Assembly: GCA_963676725.1 (NCBI GenBank)
Contig: OY781463.1
Coordinates: forward strand, 3,038,001 to 3,102,000
Source: G963662905 sp963676725
Lineage (GTDB): Bacteria; Bacteroidota; Bacteroidia; Bacteroidales; WRLA01
Length of the DNA stretch: 64,000 bases
Reading direction: 5' to 3'
The position numbers were made by a program, and so were the translations under genes. Under the pieces are notes generated by a model, which saw only the letters and a program-made list of their open reading frames with translations, was not told the DNA's origin and did not search any database. Positions 50,431-60,077 of this stretch are shown piece by piece (the stretch's first letter is position 1; every line of letters starts with the position of its first letter).

Positions 50431-52698
50431 TTAAAAAGGATAACCCAAGGCGATATTAAGGATAAGATTATCTCGTCGCCAATTGGAGCTTCCAAATGCT
50501 ATTTTATTTGCTACCCAGCCATTGTTCTCTTCAATCCAAGGCTTCCGTAATGGAAGGGCGAGATCGAAGCGCACTAATAGAAAATCAAAATCCATTCTCA
50601 GCCCAAAACCGGTTCCCACAGCCAATTCCTTATAAAATCGGTTAAAAGCAAACTTTCCCTCATTGCCATAAGAATCATTCAGCATCCATATATTTCCGGC
50701 ATCCAAAAATAAAGCCCCTTTTAGGAAGCCGAGCATACCAAAACGAAACTCCGCATTCAGGCCCAATTTCACTTCCCCCGTTTGATTGTTTTTCAATGTA
50801 TTTTCACCCCCCTCGGGAGGAATAACAGTTCCCGGGCCTATAGATCGGGCATAAAAAGCCCTTAAATCATCCGGGCCGCCACAATAAAATTGCCGTATGT
50901 AGGGCAATGCAGCTGAATTCCCGTACGGAATCCCTGCCCCTGAAAACCAACGCAAAGCAAGACGGCTTGAACGACCGATATTAAAATAATAACGGATATC
51001 ACTTTCAAAACGAAAATATTGCGAAAATGGCTGGCCTACTAAGGTATATCTTCCACTATCATTTACAGGCAATGAGAGCCAACCAGAGGCGGCATTCAAA
51101 AGATTTCCAGCCCCTTCCAATTTTAGTGAGAGGTAATAGTTATTGCTTAATCCCTTTTTATTAAAATTATTCTTCACTACTTTTACCCAACTCGATGGAA
51201 TTAGCTGCTCTTCAAAACTTTGTTGGAGGTATGGATTTTCAGTTAATATGGAATCCATTCCATCACTGCTCTGGAGCATTTTAATATAAGTCAGATCAAT
51301 AGGCGCAAAATAAAACACAGTATTTTTACTACTACTCAATTGGTATGTTATTGAACTATTTAAGGATGCCAAGGTATATAAACCCACTCGATCCTGATAT
51401 CTACCACCAAGCTTTACTGAAGTAAAAACATTGTATTCCCTTAGTTGCTCTTTAAATTTAAAAGGGAACGCACGAGGGAATAATAATTCAGCGCTTAATC
51501 CGATTTCGTAATAATACTCAGAAGATTTCCCAAGTTGCGCCTGGTACTGACCATCGAGATTCAGGCTTAGCACCTCTGCCCCATGAAAAATATTCCGATG
51601 TTTCAAACCGACCCCAATTCCCGGACCGGCATAATTATTTGACGAAGAACTTAAATCGAAGCTTGTATTAAAACTCATTGGAAAACGGGGAACCAAATCG
51701 AAATAAACATCCAATGAATCTGTTAATTTATAGCGACTTATGGAAGGCTTAAGATAGCGGAACAGACTGAGCGATGAAAATTTATCATAGGTTAAATTAT
51801 AATCCTTTTTACTATAAATATCTCCCGGAAATACAAATGTGCGGCGAAACAAAACATCCGTTTTCAATCGCGAATCGGTGATATAACAAATGCCATGATT
51901 AAAAACGGTATCATTATCCGCATCATTAGGCGCATAGGTCGCATTAATCATCACGCTCCTATAATGATACTGACGGAAGGCCATTTTGGGTGTTTCCGGT
52001 TTTATCAAAAGCTGCAGATCAACTTTATTCTTATTTTTCGTTGTATCTGCTACAAAAAGCAAATAGGCATCAGAGAAGAAATAATACCCTTTTGATTGCA
52101 ATGCACTTACGATTCTGTTTTGCTCTTCTTTCAGCAGATCCAGACGATATCTGTCCCCTTTATGTATAATACTGTTTTTCAATATCTGCGATAAAATTGT
52201 ATCGTTTAATGGGGTGGATTTAGGCCAGCTGACCTTATTAATTACAAAAGGTGTTATGCCGTTTGCTGTATAGCGCAATGATGTTGTTTTGCCATGATTT
52301 ATTTGCGCCACCGACAATTTCGCATTAAAAAAGCCATTATGAAACAAATGATTCTGCATCACTTCGGCCACCTTAGCCGGTTGCACATCACTCATTACCA
52401 CTGGCTTGCTTCCGAGCGTTTTTCTCAGCCATTTTCTGATTGGGCCACGAACAGAATCACCGATACTCTCATAAACCCAAACCGACGGTCTCATCCCAAA
52501 CAAAACAGGGTTTGATTCCGGTGTAAGCACTTCCTGCATTACATTCTCAGCAATCCGTTTATCAGCAGCTTTTGACGCTTCTGCTTTCAGCTCGGCCCCT
52601 GTATAAAGTATTTCATTATCAGGCAGTAATCTCAGGCCGGCACATCCATTCAAGAGAATAGCCGCCATCAATATCAGAAGATTTGCCCAATGCCTCAT
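50431..52698 (-). CDS. TamA-like outer-membrane lipoprotein (TamL/BamA family)
   Basis: 755 residues. Lipoprotein signal (LLNGC, Cys19), unlike TamA of Proteobacteria. POTRA-like segments lie at about 30-300 (including HNGFFNAKLSVAQINHG and KGYYFFSDAYL). A surface-antigen D15 barrel at about 320-755 has the loop-6 motif GPDDLRAFYARSIGPG (an RGF-like RAF) and ends in LNIALGYPF with the aromatic C-terminus. It overlaps tamB by four bases and lies downstream of it, so both are one transcript. It fits the TamL role of pairing with TamB to build the outer membrane or move phospholipid. Confidence 0.93.
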   Translation of the reverse strand: MRHWANLLILMAAILLNGCAGLRLLPDNEILYTGAELKAEASKAADKRIAENVMQEVLTPESNPVLFGMRPSVWVYESIGDSVRGPIRKWLRKTLGSKPVVMSDVQPAKVAEVMQNHLFHNGFFNAKLSVAQINHGKTTSLRYTANGITPFVINKVSWPKSTPLNDTILSQILKNSIIHKGDRYRLDLLKEEQNRIVSALQSKGYYFFSDAYLLFVADTTKNKNKVDLQLLIKPETPKMAFRQYHYRSVMINATYAPNDADNDTVFNHGICYITDSRLKTDVLFRRTFVFPGDIYSKKDYNLTYDKFSSLSLFRYLKPSISRYKLTDSLDVYFDLVPRFPMSFNTSFDLSSSSNNYAGPGIGVGLKHRNIFHGAEVLSLNLDGQYQAQLGKSSEYYYEIGLSAELLFPRAFPFKFKEQLREYNVFTSVKLGGRYQDRVGLYTLASLNSSITYQLSSSKNTVFYFAPIDLTYIKMLQSSDGMDSILTENPYLQQSFEEQLIPSSWVKVVKNNFNKKGLSNNYYLSLKLEGAGNLLNAASGWLSLPVNDSGRYTLVGQPFSQYFRFESDIRYYFNIGRSSRLALRWFSGAGIPYGNSAALPYIRQFYCGGPDDLRAFYARSIGPGTVIPPEGGENTLKNNQTGEVKLGLNAEFRFGMLGFLKGALFLDAGNIWMLNDSYGNEGKFAFNRFYKELAVGTGFGLRMDFDFLLVRFDLALPLRKPWIEENNGWVANKIAFGSSNWRRDNLILNIALGYPF

Positions 52699-55600
52699 TT
52701 TTCAATTACTTTAATGGATTTCAGCATAAATTCTTTTTCAAAAATAATGGAAAAGCCTGTTTTTTCCACGGAGCCATCGATCATGTCCCAGGCGCTTTCA
52801 CGATAAGCCTTTATCCTTATTTTCCCATCCTCAGTAAGATCATAAATAACCGCATAGCTTCCTGCGAGGTCGTTCACACCGGGATCATTGGCAGAAGTAT
52901 TCCCACTTAAAGCAAAAGACTCCCCGACCACAACTTGCAATCGATTATTCATAAAGCGCTTGCTTACATTTATATCGAGGTTTGTTTGGCTTGCTGTGCC
53001 TTCTGTTGATGATGTGTAGTTATCTAGATTCATTTCGATTTCAACACCACTCAGGTATTTGCCGGAGAAACGATTTAACTGACTATTCAGCAAACCATTT
53101 ACACTGCTCATTGCTATATTTTCTGCCATTTGATCGGAAGGATTATCGCCATCCGAAGCATCGGCCATAAAACTGTTAAAGACCAAAATACCAAATACTT
53201 GTTTATTCAGTTCATCAGTGTTTCCATCGCGGTTTAGCTCCTGAACATAGGCGTCAACATCGGGAAAACGCATCCGGTATTCCTTATCGAGTTCCAAGGA
53301 AAAAGAGATTTGAGGGCTCAGCAATTCCCCTTTCATATATAAATACACCTTAAATGGAATTTTCTGGCGGTATCGTTGTTTCTGACCTTCACTTAAACCA
53401 GAAACCTGTGTTAGCATAAGATTAAGCGGCGCCACTTTGGTGCTGTATGAAGTAGTCAGGTCTACCCTTGCTTCGGAAGGACCCCCATACCAGTTAATAT
53501 TACTTCCGGATGAAACATAAAAACGTTTTTTTACCAAATTATAGAACGACATCTGATAAAAACCTTCAGCCACTTCATATCGCCCGGACAGACGAATGTT
53601 TCCATCTTGCTGCATCTTTAGGTCTAGATCGGCATCGCCTTGGATTTCAATATAATCTTCAGATGAAAAATCTGCATAGAGCCTAAAAATCGCATTTTTT
53701 TCCACTTTTATCCCCGCATCAAGACTCATGCCCCTGAACATTGTTTTCATCCGCACTGTATCGCCGGGCAAGTGCAATAAACTGTCGCCGGGATTTATTT
53801 CAGCAAAAGCAACAACATCCTTATCATCAATCAAGTTAAGCCGGTCAGGCGCATAGATATAGCTAAAATCCGATCCATTATTCAGCTTCAATTCTGCATT
53901 TATCTTTGGCGCAATAATTGGCCCTTTGACCAGAAGTGCCACATCTGCATTCACTTTTCCATAGTAGGGAATCCCTTCTTGCTCGAAGGAGTTCAGAAAC
54001 AAGAAGCTCTTCGCATCTACAGACAAGTCTAGGATAAAAGAGGTATCCTTTTTTAATAAACCGCCATTGATTACGACCTCATTTTTCGCAGAATCGGCAA
54101 GCTTAAATTGTTTAAACAGAAGACCATCCTGAGTAAAATCAATTCGCTCCTCATTCATATAATACACTGAGTTCAATGCCTTTAAATTAATTGCCGCTTG
54201 ATGAAAAGACGCAGAACCACTGATCTTGTCCATGGTTTCAGCTTGAAGCTTAGCACTTAAAGACCCACTGCATCGATTAAATACAGAAGGCATTAAATCC
54301 GACAAATAAGAAAGATCAAACTGTTGTAGCTCTGCATTTAATGTAGGATGATCGCTCTGTACAAAAGAGGCTTCTGCTTCAAAAAATCCAGAAACAATAC
54401 TTGCTTCCCAATGATTAATTTCTTCATCCGGATGCAGTATCGCATTGATATTTAATGGAGGGAACTCTGCAATCCTTAGACTATCTAATGCAAACTGAGC
54501 ATTCATTATTTTTTTATCAATTAACTTATAATGAACGCTTAAAAGGCCTCCAAAAAGCTCTGTACTATCTGTTGGGCGCACAAAAGCAAGCAAATCATCC
54601 AAAGAAAGATCCTTGCTTTTGCATTCAAAAACAGCACTATCCTTCACGAATGTAAATTCCTGCTGATCTTGCTGCACCTCAATAAAAGCAGTTCTAATGC
54701 CATTGGTATCAAGAAGCATATAATTTTCGGTGCTTTTCGCCTGCCAGAGCTTATCATTTGCAATTAGTGTATCCAAATGAATCAGCCAGCCGGGGTATGC
54801 CCTTCTTAGCGAAGCACCTAAGGCAAAACGGCCACGCTCCTTCTCTCCTATAGACAAAAGCCCATAAACCGATGAATCGCGAATATCAGTAGTAAAATAA
54901 AGGGGAGAAATTTCTATACTATCGTATTTCACGCTAGCGATATGCAATGCAGACTCCAATTGACTATGACTTAATTCAGCAGATAAATCAAAAGCATTCA
55001 TAGTCCACTTTCCATACTCTAGCCATGGCAGAAGAAAATTTACAGAAAGATGATCATTTTCCTCTACAAATTCCAAATGCGCTTCAGAGCTTTCCACTCT
55101 TTTTAATCCGGGCAATAAATATTCGAACAAAGGCGAATCGTCGTCAAAGGACATATGGGCTGTTAGATGCGCTTTCCCTTTACTGCTGTCGGAATAATCG
55201 GGCTGCAAACTTCGTTCAAAAAAGGCATCAAGGGCATCCAGCAGTGGCTCCGGTTGCATATTAGCAGTGGCCTCTAAATTTAGAATTCCCGAATTCAAAC
55301 TGCACCGACTTGAAGAATCTGAAAAGAAAGCACTCAAGATAATTGGCTTCACTTCATAGAGCATATGGCCGTTATTCAATTCAAAATCTTTAAAATCAGC
55401 AGATATCGTTCTTGTTCGCAAGGTATCCAACCAATAAAATGAAGCGAGGCCTTTAATATCAGGCGCAATTTTATTCAAAAGAACAGCCGTTTTAAGATTC
55501 TTCAACTGCAGATGTGCCTCAGCATTTTTTAGGCCACCCCGGGCATTCAGCTGCATTGAAAGATAATCAGATACTGTTCTAATTTTCAAATTCCCCAACT

Positions 55601-57533
55601 CATTATTCACATCCACATCCACAAATAAACTATCGATGAGAACTCTTTTATACTGCACATCATAAGCGCTAAGCAAAAGAGCGAGCGAAGATGTGCCCGG
55701 GCGAAGGCCTTTTCCGTTCGCCTTGATTTTAAAATTCAAAGGACCTAGAGAATCTTGTTTGAGAAATTCTTCAAGATGCAGATCCTGAGCAAAAATTTCG
55801 CAACGATAAACACTATCGCTCTGAAAATTGGCATCAACATCCAATTGCCCGATTTCAGAATTAAGCCTCAATTGGGATATTAATCTATTATGATCGGATG
55901 TGCTTTTCAGCTGAAGTTGCAGGGAATCAGGCAGCCATAAATCCGGCATATATTGATGAACTAAAAAGGCAATTTCCTTGTTTTTAAGATAATTCAGACG
56001 CATATTCAAGTCAGCATCAGGAAGTTCCAAGGACAAATCCTGATTAAGCTTTCCATGAGCATGTAGATTTACAGATGCTCCAAATTGAAACATTAAGCTA
56101 TCTAAATGCCAATATCCTTGAGAAGATGTTGCTGCTGTGAACAGATGAATATCCCTACTTTGAAGCAAAGGCAAATAGTTCGGGGAAATAAAACGCGAGA
56201 AGACGCTCGGAAGCCTGCCGTCTATCGAACATTGAACTCCAAAAGGAAGGCGCATTAATTGCTCAGGATTTATTGGCATACTATGCTGAAGCTGGGCTTT
56301 CGCATTGAATTCCATGCTGTCGAGCACACATTGAAAAGCATTCAACGAGATCCCCTGATCATTCAATAAAAGGTTAGTTTTTAGGTTGTGCAGATTTATA
56401 TCATTTATTTTCAAACCTTTTAGATCCACATTGGCATGATTTTCCTGATCAGTAAAAACCACATCAGTGATGCTTAGATACTCCAATTCTATTGCCTTTG
56501 AAGAGTCCAAAACATGGATACGGGCGTTGCTTTTCTTAAAGTCCAACTTTGGCGCATGGAGTGTCCAGCCGGTTTCAAAGCCTGGTTGAATTACAAACGA
56601 AGAAATAGAGTCTGCAGCTTTTTCTGCCGGCATTTTCTTTGTTTCTTCAAATAGCTTCACAAATAAACCTTCCGAACTCATTACACCACACTGGATATTC
56701 TGTTTGGCGAGATCGAAAAAAACCTGATCCACCAAAAACCTGCCACTTGAAACAAATAAAGAACTATCAGTTTCAGTTTGCAGAAAAAATTTGATATCCT
56801 TTAATTGTATTCCAGAGTTTTGCAATAAAAAGGGTGTTTTATCATTCTCGGTATTTATTTTATGATCAACCGCTGGGATATTCTCATTCAATTGGCGCAA
56901 GCGAATATCAGCACCGGATAAAAACAAAGATTTGTTTATCACTCTCATGCGATCAACATCAAAGGAAGATGCGCCCACTTTCAATTGATTGAGCAAGATA
57001 TGGAATTCCATTCCCGAGCTGGAATATTCCAGAGCGACATCCTTAATATTAATGCCCTGAGCAGATATTTTCAAACCACCGGAACCGGCATTCTCTTTTG
57101 GTTTTTCTACTGAAGCCGTATCTTTTGCAGAAAAAACAGAAGCAAGGTTTAAGTTGCCTGTTTCATCGACAGCGAGTTTTAAACGCAGGCCCTCTAGGTT
57201 AATATTTCCCGCCTCTATATTTCCGCTCAAAAGTGGCCAAATCGCTAGCCCTGCATCAACAGTTTTCAGGGAAGCAATAGTATCCAACTGAGCATCAGCG
57301 ATAGAGACATCTGTAATAACAACATTTAAAGGAAAGCCAAGATGCACAGCACCTATACTTGCTTTTCCTTCAACATAATTATTGATATTTTTATTGGCAT
57401 ATTGAACCAAATATCTTTGAATAGGCGGAAGATAAAGCAAAAAGATTGCCAGCAAAAACACCGAAAAGCAGGCAACAATAAACCAGGCGATATATCGCAA
57501 TAGTGCCACTGCTATTTTTTTTAAGCGTATCAA
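52695..57533 (-). CDS. tamB: Translocation and assembly module protein TamB (DUF490)
   Basis: 1612 residues. An N-terminal membrane helix (about 8-34, YIAWFIVACFSVFLLAIFLLYL) anchors it in the inner membrane. The rest is a very long beta-rich periplasmic tube, as in AsmA/TamB proteins: early ASIGAVHLGFPLNVVITDVSI, then the DUF490 C-terminal region (about 1150-1612) with INAELKLNNGSDFSYIY and GRYEVAEGFYQMSFYNLVKK. The hydrophobic groove of TamB/AsmA-like proteins carries phospholipid to the outer membrane in other bacteria. It overlaps both neighbours by four bases, so MBL, tamB and tamL form one translationally coupled unit. Confidence 0.96.
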   Translation of the reverse strand: MIRLKKIAVALLRYIAWFIVACFSVFLLAIFLLYLPPIQRYLVQYANKNINNYVEGKASIGAVHLGFPLNVVITDVSIADAQLDTIASLKTVDAGLAIWPLLSGNIEAGNINLEGLRLKLAVDETGNLNLASVFSAKDTASVEKPKENAGSGGLKISAQGINIKDVALEYSSSGMEFHILLNQLKVGASSFDVDRMRVINKSLFLSGADIRLRQLNENIPAVDHKINTENDKTPFLLQNSGIQLKDIKFFLQTETDSSLFVSSGRFLVDQVFFDLAKQNIQCGVMSSEGLFVKLFEETKKMPAEKAADSISSFVIQPGFETGWTLHAPKLDFKKSNARIHVLDSSKAIELEYLSITDVVFTDQENHANVDLKGLKINDINLHNLKTNLLLNDQGISLNAFQCVLDSMEFNAKAQLQHSMPINPEQLMRLPFGVQCSIDGRLPSVFSRFISPNYLPLLQSRDIHLFTAATSSQGYWHLDSLMFQFGASVNLHAHGKLNQDLSLELPDADLNMRLNYLKNKEIAFLVHQYMPDLWLPDSLQLQLKSTSDHNRLISQLRLNSEIGQLDVDANFQSDSVYRCEIFAQDLHLEEFLKQDSLGPLNFKIKANGKGLRPGTSSLALLLSAYDVQYKRVLIDSLFVDVDVNNELGNLKIRTVSDYLSMQLNARGGLKNAEAHLQLKNLKTAVLLNKIAPDIKGLASFYWLDTLRTRTISADFKDFELNNGHMLYEVKPIILSAFFSDSSSRCSLNSGILNLEATANMQPEPLLDALDAFFERSLQPDYSDSSKGKAHLTAHMSFDDDSPLFEYLLPGLKRVESSEAHLEFVEENDHLSVNFLLPWLEYGKWTMNAFDLSAELSHSQLESALHIASVKYDSIEISPLYFTTDIRDSSVYGLLSIGEKERGRFALGASLRRAYPGWLIHLDTLIANDKLWQAKSTENYMLLDTNGIRTAFIEVQQDQQEFTFVKDSAVFECKSKDLSLDDLLAFVRPTDSTELFGGLLSVHYKLIDKKIMNAQFALDSLRIAEFPPLNINAILHPDEEINHWEASIVSGFFEAEASFVQSDHPTLNAELQQFDLSYLSDLMPSVFNRCSGSLSAKLQAETMDKISGSASFHQAAINLKALNSVYYMNEERIDFTQDGLLFKQFKLADSAKNEVVINGGLLKKDTSFILDLSVDAKSFLFLNSFEQEGIPYYGKVNADVALLVKGPIIAPKINAELKLNNGSDFSYIYAPDRLNLIDDKDVVAFAEINPGDSLLHLPGDTVRMKTMFRGMSLDAGIKVEKNAIFRLYADFSSEDYIEIQGDADLDLKMQQDGNIRLSGRYEVAEGFYQMSFYNLVKKRFYVSSGSNINWYGGPSEARVDLTTSYSTKVAPLNLMLTQVSGLSEGQKQRYRQKIPFKVYLYMKGELLSPQISFSLELDKEYRMRFPDVDAYVQELNRDGNTDELNKQVFGILVFNSFMADASDGDNPSDQMAENIAMSSVNGLLNSQLNRFSGKYLSGVEIEMNLDNYTSSTEGTASQTNLDINVSKRFMNNRLQVVVGESFALSGNTSANDPGVNDLAGSYAVIYDLTEDGKIRIKAYRESAWDMIDGSVEKTGFSIIFEKEFMLKSIKVIEK

Positions 57534-58348
57534 GAAAAATTACTACTTAAATCCTGTTCGGAATTCTTGGAAAGCTTTTGATTTTCAATACGAACAGACA
57601 GATTATCATAGGCTAGGAATACATTTTCAGGAAGCTGTTCCTGAACCGCAGCATGCGTTCCCAATTTATGCGATATATGCGTAAGATAGGCCCGTTTGGG
57701 TTTTACTTTATCAATAATTTGAAGGGCTTCGTTCAGAGAGAAATGCGAAACATGAGGTTTATTTCTCAATGCGTTAATTACTAATACATCCAAATCATAC
57801 ATATTTTTTAGGCTTTCTTCAGGCAAATAATTTGCATCAGTAATATAGGCAAGTTTTCCGATTCTAAACCCAAAAACGGCCAATTTATTATGCATGGCTT
57901 TTAAGGGCAATACCTCTATACCCCTCACAAAAAATGGCTGATAATCAATAATCGTATGTAATTTAAATTCAGGGATTCCGTAATGTTTTACTTCTGCAAA
58001 CGCATAATAAAAATCGCGTCGGATATCTTCCTGCACTTGATGGGAAGCATATACATCTACAGGTTTTCCCATCAGATAATTATATGGCCTCAAATCGTCG
58101 AGTCCACCAATATGATCTTTATGCCCGTGCGTAATCAGCACACCATCTATTTTTCTGAGTTTATGCCGCAGCATTTGAGCACGAAAATCGGGACCAGTAT
58201 CAATAATAAGATTAACCCCCTTCGAATGCAACCATACAGATGAGCGTAAACGCTTATCACGTTCATCCTCAGAGGAACAAACAGCGCAATTACATGCAAT
58301 AACCGGCACACCGTGGGAAGTACCACTCCCTAAGAAAACAAGCTCCAA
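57530..58348 (-). CDS. MBL-fold metallohydrolase, PhnP-like
   Basis: 272 residues. Metallo-beta-lactamase fold: THGHKDHIGGLDDLR supplies the HxHxDH metal site, DTGPDFR the strand before it, and THISHKLGTH a distal His site. A CNCAVCSSEDERDKRLRSSV segment near the N-terminus resembles the PhnP/cyclic-phosphodiesterase group. The start codon is TTG, with no in-frame ATG upstream before a stop; the family begins exactly at MELVFLGSGTSHGVP, so TTG is credible. Substrate unknown; a phosphodiesterase is likely. It heads the MBL-tamB-tamL operon (four-base overlap with tamB), an unusual partner. Confidence 0.88.
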   Translation of the reverse strand: MELVFLGSGTSHGVPVIACNCAVCSSEDERDKRLRSSVWLHSKGVNLIIDTGPDFRAQMLRHKLRKIDGVLITHGHKDHIGGLDDLRPYNYLMGKPVDVYASHQVQEDIRRDFYYAFAEVKHYGIPEFKLHTIIDYQPFFVRGIEVLPLKAMHNKLAVFGFRIGKLAYITDANYLPEESLKNMYDLDVLVINALRNKPHVSHFSLNEALQIIDKVKPKRAYLTHISHKLGTHAAVQEQLPENVFLAYDNLSVRIENQKLSKNSEQDLSSNFS

Positions 58349-58625
58349 ATTATTAAATTTTATTGCTGCAATTTAAGAAAAATATTTTGTTTGCATTTCT
58401 TCTTCCTGCAATATTGCTTCTAATCTGATCATTCTTAAGAGTGATACAATTCTACAAAAACATCAAACTTAAAGGAAATCCCTATAAAGATGAAGGGAAA
58501 TAGAATATTCATTCACCTTTTTACTGCATAGAAGAATAATTTGCATTATTTTTACAATCGAATAATTTGCAATAAGCTGTTATCGTTAATTATTATTAAG
58601 CAGTAAAAACTAAGCCTAAATAAAT

Positions 58626-59183
58626 TTGAACCTTCTTATAAAAATACAAGACAGCATCGCTAAGCATCAATTAAGGCGGATAAAAAGCAAATATGAAAGA
58701 ACCCGCTCATTGCTACGACTTAATGAAGCGAAAAAAATCCTGATTGTATATGCTTGGAAAGATAATTCAGCCTATGAGCAGGTACAAGCCAGCATCCGCA
58801 TTATGCAAGCAGAGTCCCCAAAGGCGCATATCGAACAATTATGCTATTATCGCTTTCGGGACAAAAAACTGCCTGAGGCTCTAATACAAAAAAATCTTAT
58901 TTTACTCAACCGTCATCGTTTAAACTTATTTGGTCTTCCAAAAAAAGCATTGCTCACAATCCTTTTGGAGAAGAATTATGATTTGTTGGCCGATTTTACC
59001 TTTAATGACTACAAACCATTATTGTTTACGATTAGTGTGATTCGTGCCAAATTAAAAACCGGCCCTGACCTTCCCGGCAGAAAAGAATATTACGACCTGA
59101 TGATCGGGCTCAGGGAAGGGGACAAACTCAAAGATTTCACTCAAAACCTTATCCATTACCTCAATATATTTAAAAGTAATTAA
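58626..59183 (+). CDS. DUF6913-type protein
   Basis: 185 residues, of a small Bacteroidota family I know as DUF6913 with no assigned function. It is a cytoplasmic alpha/beta protein, basic at the N-terminus (LRRIKSKYERTRSLLRL) and with a KTGPDLPGRKEYYDLMIGL segment near the C-terminus that is typical of the family. No ATG fits: a stop lies three codons upstream of the TTG at 58626, and the next in-frame Met comes about 60 residues in. I therefore use TTG, though that TTG also lies in a TAAATTTG box, so the true start may differ. It is seven bases upstream of dapA and presumably co-transcribed. Confidence 0.7.
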   Translation: MNLLIKIQDSIAKHQLRRIKSKYERTRSLLRLNEAKKILIVYAWKDNSAYEQVQASIRIMQAESPKAHIEQLCYYRFRDKKLPEALIQKNLILLNRHRLNLFGLPKKALLTILLEKNYDLLADFTFNDYKPLLFTISVIRAKLKTGPDLPGRKEYYDLMIGLREGDKLKDFTQNLIHYLNIFKSN

Positions 59184-59189
59184 ACTTAT

Positions 59190-60068
59190 ATGAAACAAGC
59201 ATTTACAGGCGCAGGCATTGCTTTAGTAACGCCTTTCAAATCGGATAATAACATTGATTATACAGCGATAAAAAACATCATTGATTTTAATATCGACAAT
59301 CAGATTGATTATATTATTGTTCACGGTACTACTGCTGAAACCGCCACCCAAAGCGAAGGCGAAAAAAAAGAAGTCAGGGCTTTTATTGCCGATTATGTTC
59401 AGGGACGTGTGCCTCTTGCGCTCGGAATGGGCAGCAACAACACCAACGAACTATTAAACAGTCTTGAAACAACTGATTTAAAAGGATATGACGCCATTTT
59501 ATCGGTAACACCTTATTATAATAAACCTCAACAAAAAGGCATTATTGCACATTTTACACAGATTGCAAATAAAAGCCCCTTGCCTGTAATCCTTTATAAT
59601 GTTCCCGGCCGAACAGGTGTTAATATGCTAGCAGACACCACTTTAGAACTTGCACACCACCAGAATATCCTTGCCATTAAGGAGGCTTCCGGAAATATGG
59701 AGCAAATTATGGAAATTATAAAACATCGTCCGGAGGGTTTTCTGGTGCTTTCTGGGGACGACCTGCTCACTTTTTCAATGCTGGCCTTAGGTGCCGATGG
59801 CGTGATTTCTGTTGCAGCACAGGCAGCACCAAAAATTTTCAGCCAAATGGTCCATCAATGCCTCAATGGAAACTTTGAAGACGCACGAAAGTCGCATTTC
59901 AAGATGATGCCCTATATGCAATTGCTATTTGCCGACGGAAATCCGGCAGGCATCAAAGCGGCACTTGAATCTTTAGATTTATGCCTCAATAAATTAAGGC
60001 TACCGCTTGTAAATGCACATCCTGATATTTGTGAGGCGATTGAACAAAGCATGGCCTCCTTTAAATAA
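59190..60068 (+). CDS. dapA: 4-hydroxy-tetrahydrodipicolinate synthase
   Basis: 292 residues, the usual length. It condenses pyruvate with aspartate semialdehyde in the lysine/diaminopimelate pathway, giving peptidoglycan precursors. Visible: GTGIALVTPF-like opening GAGIALVTPF, VHGTTAETATQSEGEKKE (substrate loop; the usual GTTGE is changed at one position), GYDAILSVTPYYNKPQQKG with the catalytic Tyr, and LAIKEASGN with the Schiff-base Lys. The variant TTAE suggests a mild change at the pyruvate-binding loop but the active site is otherwise whole. It follows DUF6913 by seven bases and precedes a peptidase gene. Confidence 0.94.
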   Translation: MKQAFTGAGIALVTPFKSDNNIDYTAIKNIIDFNIDNQIDYIIVHGTTAETATQSEGEKKEVRAFIADYVQGRVPLALGMGSNNTNELLNSLETTDLKGYDAILSVTPYYNKPQQKGIIAHFTQIANKSPLPVILYNVPGRTGVNMLADTTLELAHHQNILAIKEASGNMEQIMEIIKHRPEGFLVLSGDDLLTFSMLALGADGVISVAAQAAPKIFSQMVHQCLNGNFEDARKSHFKMMPYMQLLFADGNPAGIKAALESLDLCLNKLRLPLVNAHPDICEAIEQSMASFK

Positions 60069-60077
60069 TACAAACGT

